DNA of 10,615 nt from JAVXNW01 sp036645575 (GCA_036645575.1 JAVXNW010000085.1:1-10615); one strand, 5' to 3'; shown: positions 1 to 6,773, numbered from the stretch's first letter. Notes: generated from the sequence alone by a model not told the origin. Made by a program: numbers and translations.

Positions 1-75
1 TCCGGCATCACCTGCTTTCGTAGGGTGTCCAGCGGGTGATGAGTTCTGCTCGTGTAGTTTCTTCCTGCCAATGCC

Positions 76-105
76 ATGATACTTTATCAGTTAGGATAAT
101 GTCAA
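76..105 (-). promoter_or_regulatory. Possible leftward sigmaA-type promoter
   Basis: Read on the minus strand there is a perfect -35 box TTGACA (105 to 100), an 18-nt spacer and a TATCAT -10 box (81 to 76). The surroundings are AT-rich compared with the coding DNA. Transcription would start near base 70 and run out of the left edge, so it probably serves a divergent gene outside the window. No convincing start codon with a ribosome binding site is visible in bases 1-70. The boxes are seen in the sequence; the function is inferred. Confidence 0.4.
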
Positions 106-153
106 GAATAACAAAGCGTGAATGCGTGTAGCGTGAATTGGGTGACGCGGGGC

Positions 154-182
154 TTGCCAAAATGCGTTGATTTGAGTATAAT
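154..182 (+). promoter_or_regulatory. SigmaA-type promoter of the glm operon
   Basis: TTGCCA (154-159), a 17-nt spacer and a perfect TATAAT (177-182) form a good vegetative promoter, with a predicted start near base 189. It lies about 170 nt before the first gene of the five-gene operon, leaving a long 5' leader. It is the best promoter candidate found upstream of that gene, and no other promoter was noticed within the operon. Confidence 0.62.
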
Positions 183-186
183 AACA

Positions 187-355
187 GGGCATGTATGACG
201 TGCCCGCCAAGGCGCACGGCCGGCGGGCGTCTGTCACGCATCTGTGGGCGAGCCATTAAAAAAAGCGCGTCGTCTGCGATAAACCTTGCCGGCGGCGCTC
301 GTTTTTTTGAATTGTCCCGCATATCTTCATCTATATGGTCTATGGCGGGAGGGAC
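187..355 (+). promoter_or_regulatory. Structured 5' leader of the glm operon, possible attenuator or riboswitch
   Basis: The leader can fold several ways. Stem A pairs 187-193 with 199-205 (7 bp, loop TATGA). Stem B pairs 202-208 with 222-228 (7 bp) and shares bases 202-205 with stem A, so the two exclude each other. GCCGGC at 219-224 can pair with GCCGGC at 288-293, which would occupy the 3' arm of the terminator-like hairpin at 267-298. After that hairpin, TCCCGC (315-320) can pair with GCGGGA (345-350), or GTCCC (314-318) with GGGAC (351-355). Either pairing buries the ribosome binding site GGGAGGGA (347-354). These pairings are visible in the sequence; regulation by switching is an inference. 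I do not recognise a known riboswitch class. Confidence 0.4.
267..308 (+). terminator. Intrinsic-terminator-like hairpin inside the leader
   Basis: GCGTCGTC (267-274) pairs with GGCGGCGC (291-298) over 8 bp, counting two G-U pairs, and a run of seven T follows at 302-308 after a TCG step. It lies downstream of the promoter at 154-182 and upstream of the start codon at 359. It would therefore act on the operon's own transcript as a premature terminator, unless the true promoter lies further downstream. The 16-nt loop and the short gap before the T run make it weaker than a textbook terminator. Confidence 0.45.
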
Positions 356-358
356 TCT

Positions 359-1087
359 ATGAACACACCAGGTTCGATGGAAAACCCGACGGTTTCGGAG
401 TGCGACGCGGCGCTTGACGCGCTGACGGTCGGCGCGCTGTTTGATTTAACCCATACGCTCTGCGCGCCGCTCCTTTCGTCGGTGCGCGATCCGTGGGAAG
501 CGCTGGGCCTTTTGAAGGCCTTTATTCTGGCGCTGGGAAAGAAGTTGCCCAGGGACGAGTACGAGCAGGTGGGCGAGGACGTATGGATCGCGCGCGACGC
601 GCACGTGTACGACGCCGCCTACATCGCGGGCCCTACGATCATCGGCCACGCAAGCGAGGTGCGGCCGGGCGCCTTCATTCGCGGCGCGGCGCTTGTCGGC
701 GAGGGCGCGGTGGTGGGCAACTCCACAGAGCTTAAAAATTGCATCCTATTTGACAAGGTGCAGGTGCCCCACTTCAACTACGTGGGCGATTCCATTCTGG
801 GCTACAAGGCGCATCTGGGCGCGGGCGCGGTCACGTCAAACGTCAGAAGCGACAAAAAAAACGTCGTCATCCACGCGGGGGATCAGAAAATTGCAACCGG
901 GCTGCGCAAGTTGGGCGCGCTCGTGGGCGACAAGAGCGAAGTCGGCTGCAACAGCGTCTTAAACCCCGGCGCCGTGCTTGGCCGCGACGTGATCGTCTAC
1001 CCCACTTCCTGCGTGCGGGGGCTTGTGCCCGCGCGATCGATCTATAAAAATGACGGCGCGATTGTTGCGCGCAACATGGAGGACTAG
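359..1087 (+). CDS. Left-handed beta-helix acyltransferase resembling the GlmU C-terminal domain
   Basis: A 242-residue protein. An alpha-helical N-terminus (about residues 10-75) is followed by hexapeptide-repeat beta-helix from about residue 76 to 240. Residues 120-170 resemble the acetyl-CoA-dependent glucosamine-1-phosphate acetyltransferase site of GlmU: the stretch around N121, E124, K126 and N127, then PHFNYVGDS (137-145) with His138 at the position of the catalytic GlmU histidine, then GAGAVTSN (154-161). The N-terminal uridylyltransferase domain of GlmU (about 230 residues with a GxGTRM-type motif) is absent. Such short proteins are often annotated as UDP-GlcNAc pyrophosphorylase, which would be wrong if only the acetyltransferase half is present. 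The gene sits 2 nt before glmM, whose product would be its substrate. The start at 359 is chosen because GGGAGGGA precedes it; the in-frame ATG at 335 has no ribosome binding site. The exact acceptor is inferred. Confidence 0.8.
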   Translation: MNTPGSMENPTVSECDAALDALTVGALFDLTHTLCAPLLSSVRDPWEALGLLKAFILALGKKLPRDEYEQVGEDVWIARDAHVYDAAYIAGPTIIGHASEVRPGAFIRGAALVGEGAVVGNSTELKNCILFDKVQVPHFNYVGDSILGYKAHLGAGAVTSNVRSDKKNVVIHAGDQKIATGLRKLGALVGDKSEVGCNSVLNPGAVLGRDVIVYPTSCVRGLVPARSIYKNDGAIVARNMED

Positions 1088-1089
1088 CA

Positions 1090-2439
1090 ATGGGCAGACT
1101 ATTTGGAACAGACGGCGTGCGCGGGGTCGCCAATGAGAAGCTGACGTGCGAATTGGCGCTACAGATCGGGCGCGCCGCCGCGATGGTGCTTTCCGGCTCG
1201 AGCCGGCGCAGGCCGGTGTTCGCGGTGGGCATGGACACGCGCATCTCCTCGGACATGCTGTCGATGTCGCTGACCGCGGGGCTGTGCTCGATGGGCGCGG
1301 ACGTGCTGATGCTCAGCGTCGTGCCCACGCCCGCCGTCGCGTTTCTGGTGGGCAAATACAAGGCCGACGCGGGCGTGATGATCTCGGCCTCGCACAACGC
1401 GGCGGAGTTCAACGGCATCAAGATCTTTTCCGGCGACGGCTATAAACTGCCCGACGACCTGGAGGAGCGCATCGAGGCGATCGTGCTTGACAAGGTGCAG
1501 GAACCAATCTTCGTCGCGGGCGACGACATCGGCAAGGTGACCTACAAGACGCAGGCGGTCAAGGACTACACCGATCACCTCAAGAGCACCGTGCCCTTTT
1601 CGCTCGAGGGGCTCAAGATCGCGGTGGACTGCGCCAACGGCTCGGCCAGCGTGACGGCGGACAAGCTGTTCAAATCGCTCGGCGCGGACTATCAGATTCT
1701 CTTTGCCGATCCGGACGGCATCAACATCAACCGCGACTGCGGCTCCACCAACCTGGGCGCGCTGCGCGCCTATGTGGTGGACAATCACCTGGACGCGGGG
1801 GTCGCCTTCGATGGCGACGCCGACCGCTGCCTGTGCATCGACGACAAGGGCAACCTGATCGACGGCGACTTCATCATGGCGATCTGCGCGCTCGACATGA
1901 AAAAGCGCGGCAAACTCTCGCGGGACACCGTGGTGGGCACCATCATGACCAACCTGGGCTTCCTCAAATTCTGCGAGCAAAACGACATCAAGTTCAACGC
2001 CACCAAGGTGGGCGACCGATTCGTGCTGGAGGAAATGCTGCTCGAGGAATACGACTTTGGCGGCGAACAGTCAGGCCATGTGATCTTTCGCGACTTTGCG
2101 ACGACCGGCGACGGGCAATTGACCGCGATCCAGCTGTTGTCGCTCATGCGGCGCGAGGGCAAGAAGCTGTCGGAATTGGCCTCGGTCATGACGCGCTACC
2201 CGCAGTCGATGATCAACGTGCGCGTGTCGCCCGAGGGCAAGCTCCACTTCTACACCAACCCCACCGTCCGTCAGGCGATCGACGAGGCGAAAAAGACGCT
2301 GGGCAAGGATGGCCGCATCGTCGTGCGCGTATCGGGCACCGAGCCGCTGATCCGCGTGATGACCGAGGGCGAAGACGAGCAGCTGATCGAGCAGATCGCC
2401 CGCGAGATCGCGGCGGTCGTCGAGCAGCAATTGACCTGA
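1090..2439 (+). CDS. glmM: Phosphoglucosamine mutase GlmM
   Basis: A cytoplasmic enzyme converting glucosamine-6-phosphate to glucosamine-1-phosphate for UDP-GlcNAc, and so for peptidoglycan. The 449-residue length is normal for the family. It starts with the typical GRLFGTDGVRGVAN. The phosphoserine loop is ISASHN (98-103) with the active-site Ser at 101. The Mg2+ loop is DGDADR (241-246), the sugar-binding loop GEQSGH (325-330), and the phosphate-binding loop RVSGTEPLIRVM (413-424). All four alpha-D-phosphohexomutase signatures are therefore intact. The ribosome binding site GGAGGA (1078-1083) lies within the last codons of the upstream gene, so the two are probably translationally coupled. 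Confidence 0.97.
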   Translation: MGRLFGTDGVRGVANEKLTCELALQIGRAAAMVLSGSSRRRPVFAVGMDTRISSDMLSMSLTAGLCSMGADVLMLSVVPTPAVAFLVGKYKADAGVMISASHNAAEFNGIKIFSGDGYKLPDDLEERIEAIVLDKVQEPIFVAGDDIGKVTYKTQAVKDYTDHLKSTVPFSLEGLKIAVDCANGSASVTADKLFKSLGADYQILFADPDGININRDCGSTNLGALRAYVVDNHLDAGVAFDGDADRCLCIDDKGNLIDGDFIMAICALDMKKRGKLSRDTVVGTIMTNLGFLKFCEQNDIKFNATKVGDRFVLEEMLLEEYDFGGEQSGHVIFRDFATTGDGQLTAIQLLSLMRREGKKLSELASVMTRYPQSMINVRVSPEGKLHFYTNPTVRQAIDEAKKTLGKDGRIVVRVSGTEPLIRVMTEGEDEQLIEQIAREIAAVVEQQLT

Positions 2440-2440
2440 T

Positions 2441-3154
2441 ATGGCGCGCCTCGACCGCTATGTGAGCGAGAGCGGGCTATCGCGCGCGCAGGCGCGGGAG
2501 GCGATTGCGCAGGGGCGCGTGTCGGTTGCCGGACTTGTCGCGCGCGACGCGGGGCAACAGGTGCCACATGGCGCGCCGGTATGCCTAGACGGTGCGCCGG
2601 TTCGCCAAGCGGGGCCTACGCACCTAGCGCTGTACAAGCCTTCGGGCGTCGTGACCGCGCAGTCGGACGGGCGCTTTTCAACCGTGTTTGACCTGCTCCC
2701 CCCGAAATACCGCGCGCGCGACCTGTCGGCGGTCGGGCGGCTCGACCGGGACACGACCGGGCTGCTTCTCTTTACGACCGACGGGCAACTCGCGCACCGG
2801 CTGATCTCGCCGAAGTGGGCGATTGAAAAGGTGTACTTGGCGACGGTCGAGACGCCGCTGACGGAGGCCATCGTGCGGCGCATGGCCGAGGGGGTTCCCC
2901 TCAAGGACTTTACGGCGCTGCCGGCAAAGCTGCGCATAATCAATCCCCTGTTGGGCGAAATCACGGTGACCGAGGGCAAGTACCACCAGGTAAAGCGGAT
3001 GTTTGGCGCGCTGGGTTGCCCGGTCACCGCGCTCCATCGAAAGAGCGTCGGCGGCCTTTTGCTGGACGACGCGATGAATCCCGGCGACGTCCGGCCCCTT
3101 ACACAAGGCGAAAGTGCGCGCCTGTACGCGCTCACGCATCTCAAGGAGGACTAA
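2441..3154 (+). CDS. rsuA: RsuA-family 16S rRNA pseudouridine synthase
   Basis: A 237-residue protein matching the RsuA/RluB/RluE/RluF group, which isomerises specific uridines of rRNA. The N-terminal 48 or so residues form an S4 RNA-binding domain (MARLDRYVSESG..., then QAREAIAQGRV). The catalytic domain has KPSGVV (66-71), the signature GRLDRDTTGLLLFTTDG (99-115) with the nucleophilic Asp102, and EGKYHQVKRM (178-187). By length and architecture it is closest to RsuA (16S U516), but an RluB- or RluF-type target on 23S rRNA cannot be excluded by eye. The start lies 1 nt after the glmM stop, and no clear ribosome binding site precedes it, so translation probably depends on reinitiation from glmM. 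Confidence 0.88.
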   Translation: MARLDRYVSESGLSRAQAREAIAQGRVSVAGLVARDAGQQVPHGAPVCLDGAPVRQAGPTHLALYKPSGVVTAQSDGRFSTVFDLLPPKYRARDLSAVGRLDRDTTGLLLFTTDGQLAHRLISPKWAIEKVYLATVETPLTEAIVRRMAEGVPLKDFTALPAKLRIINPLLGEITVTEGKYHQVKRMFGALGCPVTALHRKSVGGLLLDDAMNPGDVRPLTQGESARLYALTHLKED

Positions 3155-3757
3155 ATGGGCGATCATTACTATACAGCGGAACCGGGGAGCGTGCGCGACG
3201 TGCGCAGTCACAAGATCGAGGTGCTGGGCGTCAGCCTGATGATGCTGACCGACACGGGCGTATTCAGCAAGGATGGTCTGGACGAGGGCAGTCGGCTGCT
3301 GCTGGAGACGCTGCCGCCGCTTGAGGGGCGCGTGCTCGACATGGGCTGCGGCTGGGGCGCGATCGGCCTGACGCTGAGCTTGGTCAACCCTGGAACCTGG
3401 TTCATCCTGTCGGACGTGAACGCGCGGGCGATCGAGCTGTGCGAGCGCAACCGCCGTGCGAACGCGCTGATGAACGCCCAGGTGTTCTTGAGCGACGGGG
3501 TGGCGTCGGTCGAGGGCGAATTTGACGCGGTGATCACCAATCCCCCGATCCGCGCCGGCAAAAAAGTGATCTACCGCCTGTTTGAGGAGGGCTTTGCGCG
3601 CCTCAAGCCGGGCGGCAGTCTATATGTGGTGATCCGCAAGCAGCAAGGCGCCGAGTCCGCGCTGGCGTTTTTGAAGGGACTGTCCGAAAATGCGGAGCGA
3701 ATCGCGCGGGACAAGGGATTTTGGGTTTTGAAATGTGGAAAGGATGAGGGGAAATGA
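3155..3757 (+). CDS. Class I SAM-dependent methyltransferase, RsmC/YbxB-like
   Basis: A 200-residue protein. It begins with HYYTAEPGSV (4-13) and has TDTGVFSKDGLDEGSRLLLE (32-51), both characteristic of the RsmC/YbxB 'MTS' group. The SAM-binding motif I is VLDMGCGWGAIG (60-71), an acidic ligand lies in LSDVNA (85-90), and the catalytic-type motif NPPIR is at 129-133. NPP[FIY] motifs belong to methyltransferases acting on exocyclic amino groups, and RsmC methylates G1207 of 16S rRNA. The protein is about the length of a single RsmC catalytic domain; E. coli RsmC carries an extra N-terminal copy. It begins directly after the rsuA stop with a good site (AAGGAGG) inside the rsuA end. Pairing with a 16S modification gene supports an rRNA target, but the exact base is inferred. 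Confidence 0.85.
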   Translation: MGDHYYTAEPGSVRDVRSHKIEVLGVSLMMLTDTGVFSKDGLDEGSRLLLETLPPLEGRVLDMGCGWGAIGLTLSLVNPGTWFILSDVNARAIELCERNRRANALMNAQVFLSDGVASVEGEFDAVITNPPIRAGKKVIYRLFEEGFARLKPGGSLYVVIRKQQGAESALAFLKGLSENAERIARDKGFWVLKCGKDEGK

Positions 3758-4830
3758 AGACACAACGCCTGTCACGCGTCCTCCAGAACATGGCTACGCG
3801 CGGCCTTGACCAGATCTTGGTGACGCAGACCGAATCCATCTACTACCTGACCGGGCTGTGGCTGCTGCCCGGCGAGCGCATGTTGGCCCTTGCGATCGAC
3901 AAGTCGGGCGACTCAAAGCTGTTTGTCAACCACATGTTCGCGGTGCCGCAGCTTGACGGCGGACCGGCGCTTGTGGAATTTGACGACGTGGACGACCCGG
4001 TCAAGGTGCTTGCGGGCACGCTGCGCCCCGGCACGATCGGCATCGACAAGTGGTGGCCCAGCCGGTTCACGATCGAGCTCATGGCGGCGCGCCCCGACAT
4101 CGTGCCGGTGGTCGGCTCCGCGCCGGTGGATGACGCGCGGATGATCAAGGACGCGGAGGAACTGGCGGGGATGCGCCTAAGCTCGCGCCTGAACGACCAA
4201 GTGGTTGGCTCAATGCCCTCCTCGCTCGTGGCGGGCGAGCGCGAGAACGACGCCTGCCGCCGCTATACCGACCGCGCGCTCGCGCAGGGCGCGATGGCCG
4301 CTAGCTTCACCCCGCTCATCTGCTTTGGCGCAAACGCCGCCGAGTCGCACCACCAGTCGGACGATACCCGCCTAAAGCCGGGCGACGCGGTGATCTTCGA
4401 CTTGGGGCTCAACCTAAACCGCATGATGAGCGACATGACGCGCACGCTGTTCTATCGCAGCGCGACCGACGAGCAAAAGAAGGTCTACGAGCTGGTCAAG
4501 CGCGCCAACGAGGCGGGTCGTGCCGCCGTTCGGCCGGGGATGCGCATGTGCGACATCGACCGCGCCGCGCGCAAGGTGATCGAAGATGGCGGCTACGGCC
4601 CATACTTTTTGCACCGCACCGGGCACGGCATCGGCCTTGGCGTGCACGAGCCGCCCGACTGTTCCGCCGTGTGCGAGACGATCGCGCGCCCCGGCATGGT
4701 CTTCTCAATCGAGCCAGGCGTCTACCTTTCCGGCAAGTTCGGCGTGCGCATCGAGGACCTGGTCGCCGTGACCGAGGACGGCTGCGAGGTGCTCAACCAG
4801 CTAGACCGAGAGCTCACCATCGTCGATTGA
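3754..4830 (+). CDS. M24 family metallopeptidase (Xaa-Pro aminopeptidase/dipeptidase type)
   Basis: A 358-residue cytoplasmic peptidase. Residues 1-130 form a creatinase-like N-terminal domain (TESIYYLTGLW at 26-36), and residues 135-355 the pita-bread catalytic domain. All five ligands for the two metals are present: Asp216 (VIFDLG), Asp227 (SDMTRT), His291 (HRTGHGIGLGVHE), Glu320 (FSIEPGVYL) and Glu334 (VRIEDLV). The substrate-site histidine pair is in AESHHQSDD (196-204). This pattern fits Xaa-Pro aminopeptidase or proline dipeptidase, which release an N-terminal residue next to proline. Choosing between PepP- and PepQ-type activity is not possible from motifs. Its ATG overlaps the methyltransferase stop as ATGA, and GAGGGG lies just before. 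It is the last gene of the operon, with a terminator about 90 nt on. Confidence 0.9.
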   Translation: MKTQRLSRVLQNMATRGLDQILVTQTESIYYLTGLWLLPGERMLALAIDKSGDSKLFVNHMFAVPQLDGGPALVEFDDVDDPVKVLAGTLRPGTIGIDKWWPSRFTIELMAARPDIVPVVGSAPVDDARMIKDAEELAGMRLSSRLNDQVVGSMPSSLVAGERENDACRRYTDRALAQGAMAASFTPLICFGANAAESHHQSDDTRLKPGDAVIFDLGLNLNRMMSDMTRTLFYRSATDEQKKVYELVKRANEAGRAAVRPGMRMCDIDRAARKVIEDGGYGPYFLHRTGHGIGLGVHEPPDCSAVCETIARPGMVFSIEPGVYLSGKFGVRIEDLVAVTEDGCEVLNQLDRELTIVD

Positions 4831-4917
4831 CGCGCGCCCCAACCGCCGCGCGGTAGCCCGCGCGCCGCGCGCTTTTTGCGAAAGATCCGAAGCCTTTCCT
4901 TCCGTATCCATATGAAG

Positions 4918-4956
4918 AAACCCGCCGTGCAGCAATCGCTTCACGACGGGTTTTTT
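4918..4956 (+). terminator. Rho-independent terminator of the glm-rsuA-pepP operon
   Basis: AAACCCG-C-CGTG (4918-4929) pairs with CACG-A-CGGGTTT (4942-4953) around a single mismatch and a 12-nt loop, followed by a T run up to 4956. It lies 88 nt after the stop codon of the M24 peptidase. On the opposite strand the hairpin is followed by TTTCTTC, so it might also slow transcripts coming from the leftward CapA gene, but less strongly. Confidence 0.85.
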
Positions 4957-4974
4957 ATCGGGACTTTCCGCTAA

Positions 4975-5133
4975 GGAAGCACTGATTAAAGAACGTGCGC
5001 GATGGCGAGCTGAATTTTCGCCAGATTCGTCCCGCAAAAGCCGAAGGCGTAGCGGAACTACGTCAAGGATTTTGCAGGACGGAGATGACGGAAATGCAGC
5101 CGCCAGCGCGTATGGGATTTAATCAGCGCTTCC
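4975..5133. mobile_element. MITE-like palindromic insertion, 159 bp
   Basis: Terminal inverted repeats GGAAGCACTGATTAAA (4975-4990) and TTTAATCAGCGCTTCC (5118-5133) match at 15 of 16 positions. The 5-bp sequence GCTAA sits directly outside both ends (4970-4974 and 5134-5138), as a target-site duplication would. The whole interval is an imperfect palindrome: GTCC-GCAAAA near 5029-5039 matches TTTTGC-GGAC at 5070-5080, and the centre is CGTAG (5048-5052), loop CGGAA, CTACG (5058-5062). Many arm differences are transitions that still allow G-U pairing in RNA, so a transcript would fold into one long hairpin. No coding capacity is seen, so it would need a transposase in trans. TTCC precedes GCTAA on both sides, so the duplication could be read as up to 9 bp. 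Family identity is unknown to me. Confidence 0.72.
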
Positions 5134-5134
5134 G

Positions 5135-6676
5135 CTAATGAAAGCACTCTTCGGGCAGGGTATCGATGAAGCTGTTTGAGGCCTGCCTGATTTTTCCGAG
5201 CACCCGCGCGCGATTTGCGCCGGTGAGCGGCTCGGGCATGGCGTCGTTGACATCGCGGCTGCTGCTCATGCTGCACGGGATGAGCTTCACCGTGCCCTCG
5301 CCCACGGCGCCGTTTTGCGGATCGACCGTAAAGGTCTGCTGGTAGATGACGGCGTCCATGTCGCGGGGCGTCTTGATCGCGGAAGACAGCGTGCCCAGAC
5401 CGTAGGCGATGTACTTGCCCTTGTACTTTTCGACGCCGTTAACCACGTGGCTGTGGTGGCCGACGACCAAATCCGCGCCGGATGAGACGAGCATTCGCCC
5501 GAAATTGCGCTGCGAGGCGTTCGGGGAATAGCTGTATTCCTTGCCCCAATGCACCGAGGAAACGACCAGGTCGCACTGGCGGTTGAGCGACTGCACGACG
5601 TTCTTGGCTTGAGAGGAGATGGCCGCGTTTGCGTTGATCGCGTAAAAGGCGCACAGACCCACCCGCACCCCGCCGCGATTGACGATGGCGGTCTGCGCAT
5701 TGCGCATGTAGGCCATGTCGTGCGCGCGCACGGCGGCGCGGGTGGCGGCCGCACTGTCGCTAAAATCTTCGGCGTGGTTGTTGGCGTGACCCACGACGTC
5801 GACGCCCGCGCCCGCCAAGATGCTCGCGTAGGCGGGCTTGGCGCGGAAGGTGTAGGACTTGCGCCCGTTTAAGCGCATCGAGTTGGTAAAGCTGCCCTCC
5901 AGGTTGACCAAGGTGATCTCGTCCGGCCCGTCAAAGTACTTGTTCACTTTTTTGAAGAACTTGCCGTCGTAGCGGTCGTAGAGCCGGTCGTAATATTTTT
6001 CGGACGCGGGATTTGCCGGGGGCTTGCGCGGATCGCCGCCGATTGTGACGTCGCCCACCGCGGTGATGGTCACCTCGCGCGTGTCCGGCGCGCCTGCGGA
6101 GGACTTGACCGTGATCGCGCACCGGCTGCCCTTGGCGCCCGCGCGCGCGGTGATCGTCGCCCTGCCCTGCGCAAGCGCGGTGACCTTTCCGTCCATTACC
6201 GTCGCCACGCGCTCGTCGCTGCTGGTCCACTTGACCGTGTCGATGGTCGCGTTGGCGGGCTTGATGACCGCCTTGAGCGTCAGCTCCTCGCCCACTTCCA
6301 TCAGCTTTTGGCTGTCCGACAGGGTGACGCCCGCCACGCGGACTTGATGCACGGTGACCTTCGTCGAGGCGCTTGCGCCGTCGGGCGTCATCGCGCGAAT
6401 GAGGGCGATGCCCTTGATCCTTCCCGCCGTGACCAAGCCCGTCTGATCGACGGTCGCAACCGCGGAATTGCTGCTCTGCCACGTGACGCGCATGCCTTCC
6501 GGAAGCGGCGGAACCACCTTGACCGACAATTGCTTCGTCGCCTTGCAGGCCATCGATACATTTTTAAAATTCATGTAGACGCGACTTTGCGCCAGTGCGG
6601 GCACCGAGACTGCGCACAACATCACGCACAGCAATAGGCACCCGGCCAGTTTCCACATTCGTTGTTGTCGCTTCAT
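5135..6676 (-). CDS. Secreted CapA-family protein with two Big2 (Ig-like) domains
   Basis: A 513-residue exported protein. Residues 1-29 are a signal peptide: basic MKRQQRMWK, a hydrophobic core, and VPALA before the likely cleavage at 29/30. Two bacterial Ig-like (Big2) repeats follow at about 35-112 and 113-192, with VTWQSSNSAVATVDQTGLVTA (64-84) and VKWTSSDERVATVMDGKVTA (148-167). A CapA/PgsA-type metallophosphatase-like domain fills about 202-470: AVGDVTIGGD (206-215), NLEGSF (258-263), GHANNHAEDF (296-305), VHWGKEY (375-381) and GHHSHV (406-411). YGLGTL (425-430) replaces the more usual YSLGN. CapA proteins are linked to poly-gamma-glutamate or capsule synthesis, but many such Firmicute proteins have unknown substrates, and no capB/capC partners are nearby. 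The start is chosen at 6676 because GGAGGAG precedes it and it begins the signal peptide; the in-frame ATG at 6724 would precede the signal. Its TAG stop lies inside the GCTAA repeat flanking the MITE-like element. Confidence 0.88.
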   Translation of the reverse strand: MKRQQRMWKLAGCLLLCVMLCAVSVPALAQSRVYMNFKNVSMACKATKQLSVKVVPPLPEGMRVTWQSSNSAVATVDQTGLVTAGRIKGIALIRAMTPDGASASTKVTVHQVRVAGVTLSDSQKLMEVGEELTLKAVIKPANATIDTVKWTSSDERVATVMDGKVTALAQGRATITARAGAKGSRCAITVKSSAGAPDTREVTITAVGDVTIGGDPRKPPANPASEKYYDRLYDRYDGKFFKKVNKYFDGPDEITLVNLEGSFTNSMRLNGRKSYTFRAKPAYASILAGAGVDVVGHANNHAEDFSDSAAATRAAVRAHDMAYMRNAQTAIVNRGGVRVGLCAFYAINANAAISSQAKNVVQSLNRQCDLVVSSVHWGKEYSYSPNASQRNFGRMLVSSGADLVVGHHSHVVNGVEKYKGKYIAYGLGTLSSAIKTPRDMDAVIYQQTFTVDPQNGAVGEGTVKLIPCSMSSSRDVNDAMPEPLTGANRARVLGKIRQASNSFIDTLPEECFH

Positions 6677-6744
6677 GTGCTCCTCCGTACAGTTTATTTG
6701 CGCGCGCCGCCATGGCGCACACAAGGAAAATACTTCCTTTCTTT

Positions 6745-6773
6745 ATTATGTCATAATTTGGTCGAAAAGTCAT
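6745..6773 (-). promoter_or_regulatory. Possible promoter of the CapA-family gene
   Basis: On the minus strand ATGACT (6773 to 6768), a 17-nt spacer and CATAAT (6750 to 6745) give 4/6 and 5/6 matches to the sigmaA boxes. They sit in a markedly AT-rich stretch about 70 nt upstream of the start codon. The 139-nt gap to the upstream deacetylase gene also contains a small palindrome, AACATTTATGTT (6800-6811), just after that gene's stop. It has no T tract long enough to call a terminator, so read-through from the deacetylase is possible. Confidence 0.4.

Noticed and set aside
8..322. Leftward 104-codon open frame across the first intergenic region
   Set aside because: It runs through the promoter, leader hairpins and T run, has no clear ribosome binding site and no recognisable domain, and its composition fits chance in GC-rich DNA.
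335..358. Earlier in-frame start for the beta-helix protein
   Set aside because: No ribosome binding site precedes 335, whereas GGGAGGGA stands 4 nt before the ATG at 359; the added residues have no family support.
1159..1980. Long leftward open frame opposite glmM (273 codons), and similar frames opposite rsuA and dapA
   Set aside because: They are reverse-strand shadows of strongly conserved genes in GC-rich DNA; the residues are mostly H, R, A and V with no domain, and the sense genes have intact active sites.
4831..4877. GC-rich hairpin CGCGCGG-TAGC-CCGCGCG followed by TTTTT right after the peptidase stop
   Set aside because: Eight bases separate the stem from the five Ts and the sequence is a low-complexity CG run, so chance pairing is likely; the hairpin at 4918-4956 is a far better terminator.
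6677..6724. Longer start for the CapA-family protein
   Set aside because: It would put 16 residues before the basic start of the signal peptide, and the ribosome binding site GGAGGAG lies just before 6676.
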